A stretch of 64,000 nt of DNA, taken from assembly GCA_013076295.1 (NCBI GenBank), contig RQOL01000828.1, positions 4,771,219-4,835,218 of the forward strand, in the 5' to 3' direction. The position numbers and the translations under genes are program-made. Shown in pieces: positions 46,241-58,301 of the stretch (positions are counted from its first letter, which is position 1; every line of letters starts with the position of its first letter). This stretch comes from Sanderia malayensis. Its lineage: Eukaryota > Cnidaria > Scyphozoa > Semaeostomeae > Pelagiidae. The notes beneath the pieces are model-generated. The model saw only the letters and a program-made list of their open reading frames with translations, did no database searches and was not told the origin of the DNA.

Positions 46241-49200
46241 TTGTAATGGCAGTAAGGATGCATGGATTCAAACAAGATGCAATTGCTTCTTTAATTTCCA
46301 ACAGAGACGCGGGGAATAAAAGACGAGACAAAAAAGAAAGGCACTTCTGAGCAAATTGGGCAAAAAGCAAGGCCAAGGAGCCGTGGAGATCTTGCGATAA
46401 GAAACCCAGCTCAAGGCGTGCGTGGCCTTGTATGACCTGAAACGGGCGACTCAATGACGTCACAAGCAATTCAGATCAAAGCAATGATGTCCACAACAAT
46501 GGTGATTCAATGGATGGGGCTGGCCTAGAAAAGTTCAGATGGATTTATGAAAAGTAAAAATAATTTAATTGCCACTGATCTAATTTCTTGTCCACTCAAC
46601 CGAAATAATACCAGATGTTAACATTGTTAAGGGGAGTGCTGTTTCGTTTTGGACAGAACACATGAATCAGCAGAATCAGAAATTGAATTTTTGTGAAAAT
46701 CATTAAGTATTGCTCAACAGCAATTACAAAGGGCGAAAAAACCAAGCACAAAGTAATAGAGACAAAGTCAATACTATCAACAGAATCAGTTAAACATGGG
46801 GTTCACAGAGGTTAAAACAAATCGTGTGCATTGTGACTTGGTGCACGTCTTATAAGATACATACGCAACGTGTAATAACCTATAGCGTCTTTGCGCATTA
46901 GCAAATTAACTTAATATGGGAGAGCATTGTCATATCGTATTGGGCAATTTGTACGATGTATCTTGACACGCCCAGAAAACTGACCAATTCTCCCAATTAG
47001 CACGCACGAGGCTTATATCTGATCGTCTTATACATGCAATGCATTGGCGTTCAGCTAGCAAACGCATTATTGAATAGATGTACAAACGAGGCTTAGGAAG
47101 GTTGTGATGGCTTTCACGTTCGGATGGAAGAACTCGATTCGGATTCAATTGTAAGAAGAGAAACCGGTCTCCAAACAGGTTAGGCAAGAAATGTTTATCG
47201 TGGTTGAGGCAATTCACGCAAACAGAGTCAATCATTAAGCTAAATAGCAAAATGATTGGACTTTGGATTATACTTTTTATGAATACCACAGACGACTATA
47301 AATGGGATGCTCGTGTTTGATAATAGAGTAGTTTCGGGTCTCTTGGCGCGAAACAATACGATGCATGTTACATGAATCAATATGCTTTATATGAACGTAA
47401 CATCACGTATATTTTTTATACGTGATGTACGTGGGTAACTCGTATATTCCGTTTCTGTAGGGAATGGGTGTAATACCAAAATATACTTGCATGTACATTC
47501 GGTGCCTGTTTTATCACGCCGTAATGGTGCAATCAATTTGCAAAGTAACTCAATACAACACAATGGCGCGGGGGCAAGGAGGGAAATTTATTGCACAACG
47601 AATATTATCACTTGGCTGCAATTTACTGCCACTCCAACCTCACCCCTCCTCCGTTTGTGGGCGTAGACGAGAGTAGTTGGCAGGAATGCTTGTAAAATAC
47701 TTGGTACAGTACGTGGGTAAGAAGAAAGAAACGAAGTGATACAATCTAACAAACAATTGGTGTTTGTGACAGAGAGATGTGTAACTGTGATGGGTATTGT
47801 CAAAAAAGGCCCAAAAATAAAGATGGATCATCAGTGAAGGAAAAATATGATTAGCGGCTTAGAAGAAATTGTCAGATGAATATAAATTTGCTAAAACCTG
47901 GCTTCCATGAAATCTATTTTTGTTTGGTCTTTCTAGAGAGCAGAAGAGAAGGAAAGACTGAGTGGAAACATCCCTCAAAGACTAAGACCAGAAAAGACAC
48001 AAGACACAGAACGACCAGAGAAAAGACTAGAAAAGATTAGAAAATGAAAATAAAAAGCTCTATGGAAACAAGGATTTAAAACAGGCTATTTAGCTACTTC
48101 GGATAACAGCCGAGAACAAAGACTGGAAATAAGTGATCGTGTCGTTAACCACGTCCAATCATGGTTCAATTTAAATCGAGGTCAGCCTCGCAAAAAAAAT
48201 CAGATAAGCGCGGTCGTAAAAATTCAAGCCTAATTGCCAGTGAGCAGTGAAATAAAAACAACTCCTAATCATTGCTAATCGGATGGAACTACTGTGATAA
48301 CTAACTGTTATCCAAAAAACACCCCACTAATTCATTAAATTAAAAGTGCATTTGAAACTCCACGAGTGTATTTACATTGGTCATTGGTTGCTATTGTGGA
48401 AATATAGTCTCGTTTCCACGGACGACTTGTCGCCATAAAGGACAGCGTTTTTGTGAACGTATCCTTTCTGTCTGAAGTGATTTATTCTATGCCAAAGTAA
48501 CGAGCTCGTGCATTAATCTTAACGGATGAGTATTAATCCTAGCGTTTGAATACACAGACGATGCACCCCCGACCCATATTATTATGCTTTCAATACATAA
48601 ATTTTATTTTGGCAAACATATGAAGAATTGGGCTGGGGAGGGTTGCAATTGCAAAATTTTAAATAGCGTTTCTGTATTTCTGTAATTAGTTTTAGTTTTA
48701 ATTAGTTGGTATTTATTAGATTGTATCTTTGTTACAAACTACACTTTGTAACCAACTTTAAATAAAGTGATTACTATTATTATTATTAAAAGGATCCAAA
48801 ACGAGGCTGTACATCAATTTTGAAAGAAAGGTGTTCATAGTTGTCAACGAAACAGATAACGAAAGGGGGAGGGAGAACACTGGGGAGAACCATAGATGAT
48901 GTTCCACAAAATTGGTATCCAATGACTTTGTTTTTAATTCACCTCCAGTATCTAACAAACAAATGGCCCAAGATATATAAGTGTTCCGTAGCCTATGCAA
49001 TCTGTTAACCCAACGCACATTCTAATGAATGGAGTATTGCGTGGCGTGGAACAGCTGAGCACGAGAAGAAAAATCCTAATATATAAAATCACAAAGCAAC
49101 AATGATATATGTATGGTTGTGGTGTGGCAATAGTCATCATGGTCTAGACAAATAATGCAAGGAAATGAGCAATACGCGACGGATAGGAAATATTGATGTA

Positions 49201-49976
49201 AATTTAAAAGAGTGGGAACTCAGCTGGGTAAAAAAAACGTGCCGAGCAGAGCGGGAGATGTTCCTTGATTCAAGTGGGTTCTTGTAACTGGCTGGCCCTG
49301 TCACAATTTATTCGTTTGTATGAAGGATATAGAACAATAACAGTCGGTAGTGTCGGCTTGTGTGAAGCGATGTGGCATGGAAACGAGTGGCGCGAAAAAG
49401 CGAATATACTGCAAATGCGAAATACGACATCATTATGAATTGCCAGTTTGGCACACGGATGGTTTGACAATGGCGCATTGTGATAATGATACAAGAAGGC
49501 AACAAGAAGGCAACATTGCAAGCACAAACGACATACCGGCAAGCATCCGTTGCAATAATATCACATCTCTTCTAAACAAATCAACAATATTGCGTTGCTG
49601 TGTGCTCTATTGTATCACAAAAACCGCAACATTGGGCATTGATATTTGTATATTACGAGTGGTTTGAGAGCAATTTCAGATCATCACAGTTTTCTGTCTC
49701 CTGGATATTGCCATTGCCAAACGCATGTGCAAAAGTGGATAATTTTGTGTCTATTTAGTCGTCTTTTCATTGGCCATATTTTTACATTAAATTTGGTAAC
49801 AAAGTGGCTCAAAATAAACATTGCGCTGAAAAAAGCCTGTTCTATATTCGTAGCTGTATATTGGGAAGGTCAATTAACAAATGAAAATGTTAAACTTGCA
49901 CCTCTCAGGTGGACAATTCTTAGATATCACACCACAATTACATTAAAAAAAATTAAAACACTTGAAAACATTGGGT

Positions 49977-50393
49977 TACACGCTTTTTTTTTATAAGGAA
50001 CCTAGCTCGGGCCTAGTTCTTTAAATTCCTTATTTTGAGACCTCTTTTGACCACTTTGTAGTTCTAAAAGTTCCTTAATAGTTCCTTAATTTTAAGTTGG
50101 CATTTAGTGGACATAATTAGTACAGACGCAAGAAAAGCATTTAATTTCAACGTTTTGCTATAAACATGTGAAAAGATAACAGGTAAAAACATGAAGAAGC
50201 TTCATATAATGTAAAAGTACTGAAAATCAATGGAACCGGCTTCCTAATTGTAAATTGTGCGGAAATATAAATATATTCAAAATTAAAAAGTCCCTTAGTG
50301 ATTTGGCCTTTAGTAGCAAAAGTTCCTTAAGTTTTTTGACCTTCTACATGTAGGTTCCTTATAAACGGTTCCTTATAAAAAAAAAAGCGTGTA
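49977..50393. mobile_element. MITE, TACACGC-TTTTTAT family (copy 2)
   Basis: It begins TACACGCTTTTTTTTTATAA and ends with 'ggttccttataaaa...agcgtgta', the same terminal inverted repeat as the copy at 46065-46240. It has no coding capacity. Confidence 0.65.
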
Positions 50394-52335
50394 TTGTTAC
50401 AATTGGTAAATAGCTAAATCACGGTTCCATTCTGAAACTAAATTAAATCCAGTGTTCAACCAGACGCACGTTCAAAACACGCACATATATTCAAACCTCT
50501 TGCCGACAGCTTTCAAATCAGAGCGAAGCATCTTCAATAAGTCTAAACCATTGGTTAAGTTTTGCCCAACAGTAAGACCTCTTGTATTAAAAGCTTCGAT
50601 GCCTTCAACAGATACGAATACAAATGTTGATTCTTTGCGCTCACCATAGCTTGCCGATGCGAGTGAATGGTTTGAGAAGGGCTATACTTTAAATTGACGC
50701 ATGCTGGCACAACATTGTTCGTACGTGAAAAACGTCAATCCTACCACTAGTGAGGACTAGAAAGACAAGGAAACAACATTATACACACCAATTGTGATGA
50801 ACACATCTGTTAGAAAAACATGCAAATTAATCAAAGAAAATTGCTCTGCGTCTTAAAATAAACTACCCCATATGGGGTATTTCCTTCTTTCATAAAGCCT
50901 GCAAAATTTCCATTCAATTATAATCCCATAGAGTTTTAGAAATAATTTCAGATATCTCCAAACAAAAGTTTTCCAAGAGGCATAGTGATAAAACACTGGG
51001 TATTCCAGCAGGGTACGAGATTTCAATTCAATCATAAGGAGGCATCGTTCCCTCTCAAGAGAAACAATCCCAAAACGATAGGCTTTCAAAAATGCCACCA
51101 TCAAAGCAAATCGTCATCAATCAAAGCAATTCTGCTGCAACCAAAACTCAACCCAATGCTCGACAGTTTACGTGATCTGAAATCAATCGAATGAATTCCT
51201 CAAGGGATTCTCACACAAAACAATGATCAACTCCAGTCGGGGTGTTCAGAGACACGCCGTGCTTTTTGGGGCATGTTAACAGGGACAAAAGTCGTATTCG
51301 AGGAAAGTTCAAGACCAAGACAAATCCTCAACCCGATTGAAAAACCTCATTGCACTAACATTCTGAAACGACATTGTCAAGAGCTTCAGTTGTCGGCAAT
51401 TTTCAAATGTCATATTCAAAATCCCTCCTCGTAGCTTGCTCAACTACGAGAACAGAAACGCAGAAAGCCAACAAAGAGACGAGATTAGACTAGATTATAC
51501 TCGCAGTGAAAAAGGTCAGCCTGCAATGCACAGCTTATAAAATACTGCACGCAAAACCAACCACACACGAGTGAGTAAAAACTAAAAGACATAAACAATT
51601 GGTACACGACTTTCGTTGCACGATTACTGCACAGCAATGCTGCACAGTTCGCTTAATCTTTGCCCCGGGTTGGCTCCGAGTTCAACAATTCTCAAACGAA
51701 AGGTGAAAAAACCAAGGTAAATATCCGTGTGAAAAAGATAATCTTGTAGCAATAAAAAACCCAGCTGTTGAAAATCAAAACAAGGTTAATTATCGAAAAG
51801 ATACCGCAGGTCAGAGCGATTAACCCAAGTTACATTGAAGTTTTTAAAAGATATTTTTAATTCAATACATTCGGATGCAAAGGTCGACCATTTCGCAATA
51901 TGAATCACCTGTGGACAAATGTTAGCGCCCCTGATAGTTGTTGTTGTTGCTAGTATAGTCATTGATGTTGTTGTTATGGTTTTTAGGGTTATTGTTGAAT
52001 TTTCAACTGTAGTGCAGAGTGCAGTACGGTAGTCTACGAGCCACTGCACGCACTCACAACATCAACAGAAAAGCGAAAGAATTCTGGGACACAGACGCAA
52101 CTGTGAAGCAAAGGATCTGTAGGACACTGATAAGTATAAGGAATTGTGGAGCCGAGGATCAATAGAACACAGGTAGTGTACGGAACTATGGAAGCTAGGG
52201 TCTATGGCACACAAAAAATGTATGGAATCGGGGATTCGAGAACCATGAAAGAGAGAGAGGACCTACGGAACCGAAAAAGATTACAGGCTTATTAACATGG
52301 CATGCCCCTTATGAATTTTCTTAAAAAGTGCCTAC

Positions 52336-55300
52336 CTTCAATACACTAGCGGAAGATCCTTTGAACAATCCCGCAACTCCTTCGTCAGCTACGATTCTCA
52401 CAAAGCAATTCGCCATTCCATTGTAAACTCTGACTTTGCCAAACTGTTGTCTGGCACCCTCGAACCCCTGTATTTGTAGCCTTTTTTTCACAACATCGAA
52501 TGGTATAAGAAGCAGCTTGCTTATAATGCCAGACATTGCTCCGCAAAGGAGCTTGGGAACTTTGCCAAGCTGATTTTCAGAGACACCCTAAAGATAAATC
52601 GTATGATATTTCTAATAAACGTTCTGAAATATTCGCACGTTTAGCATTGAAATTTTTATGCGCCAACGGCCTTTATGCGTGCCTGTTTGCAACATCAAAG
52701 CCTGATAAAAATGAGTATTCTAAAGGCATGAACCATAAGTTTGCAACCAACTGAAAATTACACTCCGCAGGAAGGTTTTTAGCCGTTTTTATCTTCAACT
52801 CTGATATAACAAGCCCCATAACGTCAAAACTATCTGTGCCACTTTGTATATCATCCCCCATGCATAACATAAACAGAACGATGTGAGCGATAAACAAGAC
52901 GATTGAGCATTCAAAGAAATTAGACAGATTAGAAAATAAAATTTAAGCATCTTATCGGTTCCTTTCGCTATCAAATTGGATGCAAGTATTTGCAATGCAT
53001 GCAGGAGTTTGCGCACATCTTATCAACAAAACAATAGGATATGTGACGCGTGCATGAAAATTATCCTTCTTCAACCTTGATGGAGAAATCTATTTCCTTC
53101 AGCATCAAATATCTATCCCTCACTACTTAAAGATTTCGTGCCATTGTATCAGCATAGCCTTTGGCGAAATCTTCAGATCTGATCAGATGAAGATAAGATC
53201 ACTGTGGCTTACGGTCGGATAATCAACCAAAATCAGGAAGCAAAATGAAAACCTTTACCTGATAGCGTTGCCAGGATAATTTCAGTAAGTGATAGAAACC
53301 AAATTGAAATGACGCATTTGGGAATATGGCAACTAACGTTGGAACTAGTCCTAAAAGAAATATCATTTATAAAATTATCGTCCTCAAACGTTCCTAAGGC
53401 TTTCTTTAAAATAAAACAGTTTTACATTACAGAACATTCACATTGATGGAAATGCAATTTTATGCTTTGAATAACCCTTTTAACATCATATGTTGACAGA
53501 TACTACATGATAGCGCTACACCATCAAGTATTTTATGCCAACAGGGCAATTTCTTCTTGAAATTTTAAGTATCTAAATGCTTCAACTCTCAACTTCCGAC
53601 AAACCAAACGGCTGCCCTTGAGCTTTCGATAGATTAAACACACTGCAGTAAATTAGCACAAAATTATACTGCATAGCTCGCAATATGCTACTTCCCTTTC
53701 CGCTTTCACGGGCTAAGCTATAATACATATGCCATGTCATAACTAATAAGCAAAGTTAACGAGATTGACTTTAATAAGCTATGCTTAATGAGATTCGCAT
53801 TGATAAGCCAAGCTGTGTCATATTTTACCTTTATAAAACGTGCGAATGCCTCCTTCTTTAACCATGCAGGCAACAGCCTCGTTTATACTTCGGTAGAGTT
53901 TTGGCTCGCCTTGCGCAACGAATCTAGTTCGAACAACGTCCAGTGGATGGCAGCAAATCGTGGCAGCTGTCCCGGCCATACCGCCAAATAAAAAATGCAA
54001 CACTGAAAAAAATAATGTGTATTTTCTCGAATTAAAAATGCTAGCATACGAACAAAACTGGTTTGACATTCACTGCAAGCTCAATTACAGTTATGTGACG
54101 ATCAATTCATAATTTATTTACTTTCGGGTCTCTGACTGTCATCTTATTGGTGTTCGTAATATGGAGGATTGCGCTTATAACAACTCGATGATAGAACATT
54201 TCCGTCAATCTTTTCACTAGAAAAGCTACAATATTTCTAAAATGATTGCCTCCCCTCCCCTCAAAAAAAGCCCTCATGATGGTCGGAACCACGAACTACA
54301 AGCCGTCAGCCAACTCAGCTGTCCATCCTTCCGAGGTCGGTAAATGAGTACCCAGGGTATTCATTCTAGAATATCATTCTGGTGGCACAAGCCGCAGGCC
54401 CACATCAGCTGTATAGCTGCCAGAACCCTCAGCCTGCGCTAACAAATAAATATTGCTTGCTTGCTTGCCCCTCAAATGGGTCTCCCCCCAAAACAAAGGA
54501 ATCGAGTTATACAGTAGCCTAAAATCTCCTTCAGCGAATCTAGCCCAGTAAAAAACATGGCGTTATTATAAGTGATTATGGACGTTGCATGGCGTTATTA
54601 TAGGTGATTATGGACGTTGCATGGCGTTATTATAGGTGATTATGGACGTTGCATGGCGTTATTATAGGTGATTATGGACGTTGCATGGCGTTATTATAAG
54701 TGACTATGGTTACCAGTAGCGTAGCGAGGGGGGGGGGCAAGGGGGGGCAGCCGCCCCCCCAATTCGCAGAAAGTTGGTCTCTGAGAAAAGTGCAAATCTG
54801 CAATAAAATTTGTAGGGGGGTACGACAAAAAAACAAGGCTTCATTTGCCAAAAAATTTGCCTGTTTGCCCCTCCAATCTTCCCGCTCTGGCTACGCCACT
54901 GATGGTTACCTGAAGTGGTTGACGACTTTTTGGCTTTATTTCCATACTTCCAAGCTTTTCTTTGCAAAAGTTCAAAAGTGACAAACTGCAACAACAATCA
55001 TTGTCATTAACCAATGAAACCATTATAATTCAGAGAAACATCAAATTCTTCCCATTCTCACCATGTGATACCCCAACCCCATAAACTATATCAAAAAGAT
55101 TATGTGATAGAGAGAAAAATTATCAAGAAATAAAAATTCTTTTACTTGAACACTTCCATAAACCAGTGATAAGGCTTGTGCAGGAACATGCCCTTTCCTA
55201 AAACAAAAATACAGGGCATTCTGGAACAACTTGGTATAGTGCTTTAGAACCTTTTTATCATCTCTTGTGCACTACTGGTATGATCTGAATGAACATAGGA

Positions 55301-57363
55301 ATGTAGAAATTGTTGGAGAAGGGGGTGGGTAGCAAATTTCATTGATTTCTAAAAACCTTCAGATGCAATTAGAACTGCACCCTATATTTACGAAATTATT
55401 GATGGGCCTGGGTACCCAATAGTCACCCAAATCCGCAGACTGACGAAGCAACCTGACCATATGGAAAATAAACAATACCATAGTGCAGTGATTCCTTCTT
55501 CTCTTGATATAAGAACTGCTGCTTGTATAACTCCTGAATACTTTGATGAAACAGGGTTTCCTTTAACCTACAACAGAGCAGACAAATGTCATCATTCGCA
55601 GTTACTCTCAGACTGTTAGGTAGATCTTGGGGAAGGGGAGCTCAAATACCCAACCCCGGTACCCTTCTCAGAGAAGAGCATAGCCCCCCTTGAGAAATTA
55701 ATAGTCCATTCACTTGTCTATCTGTTCCTGCATCCATTAGATGTTGCTTTGAGAAATAGAAATGTAATATTCTCATATTCGTGTCTGGCCTCGTATGTAA
55801 TTGTCTTATTGTTTATATGTAAATTAGTGTTAGTAATTTGAGCAGTTCAGTAGTAATCCAAGATGTAGTCTGTTGCGTTTCACTCGCTCTCGCGATATTA
55901 CATTGGCGACGGGGATAAACCAAGAAAAACCTTAGGGTTGGGCAAAATAAAGTGAAAGAGAGTCTTCATACATTAAATAAAGAAGGAAACAGAAAATAAA
56001 TAGCTACGAATCTCCAGAAATCGAAAGGATTACAGTCACACTACCGCGGGCCTAAACAAACAGGACGCGTTGCTTGCAGATGGAATTCAGAATCTGAAGC
56101 GCATACATATCGTATTACAGAACACGAACACAGTCAAACGAGCACGAAAACCTACAAACAGGAAGCTTTGTAGTCTCAATAGCCAGCTCGCAAAATGCCG
56201 AGGAATGGTGAGAAAGTCGTGAATTCAGGTCACTCACAAAGAGCTGAGGGGATGCTGATCACAGGAAGACTTTGTCCGGCCAGGTTCACTCTCGAAGCGC
56301 AGAGAAATGCTGAGGCGGATGTGGTTGCACATGCCAGCCAGAAACTATGCTCTAGGAAGACTGGTTCGCAAGAAAACACGGAGAATACAGAGTTGAAATA
56401 CGAGAAGCGAGGAATAACGAATAATGACTACATTTCTGAACTCATTTACGACCAAAAGACTCACTCAAAGAATTCACTAGCCGCTAGCCCTTACAGATTC
56501 AATCAAGCAAATCAAGGAAGGTCAAGTCAAAGCAAACAATACCGGACATGTCGTAAAAAAAAACACTTTGATTTTTATTTTGAAACAAAAGAAGAGATGT
56601 AATATTCTCATATTCGTGTCTGGCCTCGTATGTAATTGTCTTATTGTTTATATGTAAATTAGTGTTAGTAATTTGAGCAGTTCAGTAGTAATCCAAGATG
56701 TAGTCTGTTGCGTTTCACTCGCTCTCGCGATATTACAAGAAATTTCGCACCAACTTTCACAACTCGAATCATAGAGATCACAACCCTATTGTAAGTAAGC
56801 TCACATAGGCAATGCCATTGTAAACAATTTTTAAGAAATTATAAAAAAATTCAAATTAAGCCCCTCCTACAAATATAACAATTCAAGCCTATACAGACAA
56901 ATACTATTGAAATTCGGCATACAAAGTATGTCAACTTCTGCAGAGCTCCTGGGAGTGCAACCAAATATTCCCAAGTGTGCAATACCACAATTATGTACTT
57001 CAAGTATGCAATATGCATTTGCTACACTTGAAAAATCAGAATCAGGGTGGGGCCAGGTTGGAAAGTCTGGCCCCACCTACTTTATCAAGTGTGCAGTGAT
57101 GATTCATTAAAAATATCTTGGATGTGCACCCCAAAATCTTTCACACTGGATTGAGTTAAAACAAAAGAAAACACAATAAGATAATGTAGAATATCCATTT
57201 TACATACAGTTTTTCTTCTTATTGGCTCTGATTGCAACTGGAATCGTATTTTTAAAACATCTAACGGCTGCGCAGCAACACGAGTTAGGAACCCCGACAC
57301 GCCTCCGCACATTCCATGGTGCAATGGTTGTAATTTGCGTTCTGTCTCAGAATTCCGGTTCAT
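52336..57363 (-). CDS. SLC25A19: Mitochondrial thiamine pyrophosphate carrier, SLC25A19-like (last exon not found)
   Basis: Seven exons join in phase to 297 residues: 57208-57363, 55479-55567, 55146-55197, 54910-54985, 53829-54002, 53259-53350 and 52336-52587. Three mitochondrial-carrier repeats show the signature PxDxx[KR]: PLDVLK at 33-38, PLDVVR at 144-149 and PFDVVK at 242-247. RTRFVAQGEPKLYRS, HVPAQ and the KKRLQIQGFEGARQQFGKV segment follow the thiamine pyrophosphate carrier closely, more so than other SLC25 members. Its role is import of thiamine pyrophosphate into the mitochondrial matrix. The animal protein is about 320 residues, and the reading ends at SASVLK, exactly where the final 25-28 residues should follow on one more exon. 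The ATG at 57363 is the first in frame; an upstream non-coding exon may end near 57387 ('gcaag|gtaaaa'). Confidence 0.85.
54285..54475 (-). mobile_element. SINE-like repeat, second family (copy 2)
   Basis: It shares 'ccacgaactacaagcc' and 'gagtaccc' with the inverted copy at 36505-36660 and ends in 'aaataaatattgcttgcttgc'. It is intronic in the carrier gene. Confidence 0.45.
54557..54704. repeat. 32-bp tandem repeat, about 4.6 copies
   Basis: 'ggcgttattataggtgatta' followed by 'tggacgttgcat' recurs every 32 bases from 54559 with only two or three changes, directly beside the hAT-like element at 54714. Confidence 0.9.
54714..54901. mobile_element. hAT-like MITE at a splice donor of the carrier gene
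   Basis: The ends CAGTAGCGTAGCGAG and 'ctggctacgccactg' are imperfect inverted repeats, and there are long G and C runs inside. The flanks are a perfect 8-bp duplication ATGGTTAC (54706-54713 and 54902-54909). The right-hand duplication contains the GT of the splice donor after the exon at 54910-54985. Confidence 0.8.
55763..56737 (+). mobile_element. TRIM-type LTR retrotransposon, 975 bp
   Basis: Two 140-bp direct repeats, 55763-55902 and 56598-56737, look identical by eye and have TGTAATAT...ATATTACA ends. Both flanks carry the 5-bp target duplication AGAAA (55758-55762, 56738-56742). Just inside the left LTR is TTGGCGACGGGGAT, a plausible tRNA primer-binding site. A purine-rich AAACAAAAGAAGAGA precedes the right LTR. 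The interior is only 695 bases with one open frame (56195-56602) lacking gag or pol motifs, so it is non-autonomous. It lies in the first coding intron of the carrier gene. Confidence 0.9.
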
Positions 57364-58301
57364 AACAATAATTCGCTAATATTTTACCTTGCATGTTGCC
57401 TCTTCCAAAGATCTACAAGCAAATTAATTCGTTAAAGTTGTCAGACTATAACGTGCAAGCAGAACGTGTAAACAGGCCAACCTGTCAAGCCATGAGACAA
57501 TGAGGAAGGAGAGGGTGAGGGTGTGTCAAATGGCCTAAATGTTGCAATATCCTTGTTCACTGTAATACGAATACTCTCACATAATATTCTATTTTATTTA
57601 CAGAGATATTGGTTATATATTACATATAGTTGAAACACACTCCTATTTAATTTACCTGTAGTATTTCTCTGGACTCGATTTGTGAATTTCATAACCGGCT
57701 TTTCATTTAATTTTCCACCTGGGTCTGTAACCGGAACAGGACGGATAGAGATAGAGAGGGAAAGGGAATGAGATGACTGATGACTGATATCAACAGTCAA
57801 AAGAAGGTGGCATTTTCGTCCAAAGGAGAGATGCAAATTCAAACCCTAACCCACAATTCAAAACCTTCGATATACAATACAATTACATATCAAAGTATTG
57901 AATTCAGTTGTATTAGTCCTAGTTGTATACTTCGCTTTCATTTTTTTGCTTTACCCTGTTGATGCTTTGACCACAGTTGAGTAGAGCTGTCAATAGTCCG
58001 GGGACGTCGAAAGCGTTTTAAAGTTGGGTGCACAGCGGTAGAAGAGGCACTATTTGGAAAAGAAAAAAGGTAGCCTTTAAAGAGACACACGGTACATTTT
58101 TGCTCAGTTCTATGAAATCAAATAGCAAAGGAACGTGTTCTGGTCTCCACATGGACGTCAAAAGCTTTTCAAGTGTGTGAAGCCTTGAAGAAATGAATAT
58201 TTAATAACGAAACACTGAATGGTTCAAAGTTGATATGCATAAAAATCTATAAACAAACGAAAGGACGTAAAAGCATTTGCCATAAAAAGAAACAAAATTA
58301 T
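57364..58301. other. Intergenic region between the carrier and coiled-coil genes
   Basis: It should hold the carrier promoter, its possible 5' non-coding exon (about 57388-57440) and the coiled-coil gene's 3' UTR. No other gene was seen. Confidence 0.4.

Larger units (their letters stand above)
44669..52335. other. Gene-poor region
   Basis: No conserved coding exon could be supported. The last exon of the carrier gene (about 25 residues expected) should lie at its right side but was not located. It contains two related MITEs (46065-46240, 49977-50393). The short open frames at 45329, 46143, 46930, 49350 and 49646 show no domain, signal or repeat pattern. Confidence 0.4.

Noticed and set aside
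51786..52049. Candidate last exon of the carrier gene
   Set aside because: An acceptor-like site exists, but the encoded residues do not resemble the final helix of the carrier and contain a threonine-rich simple repeat.
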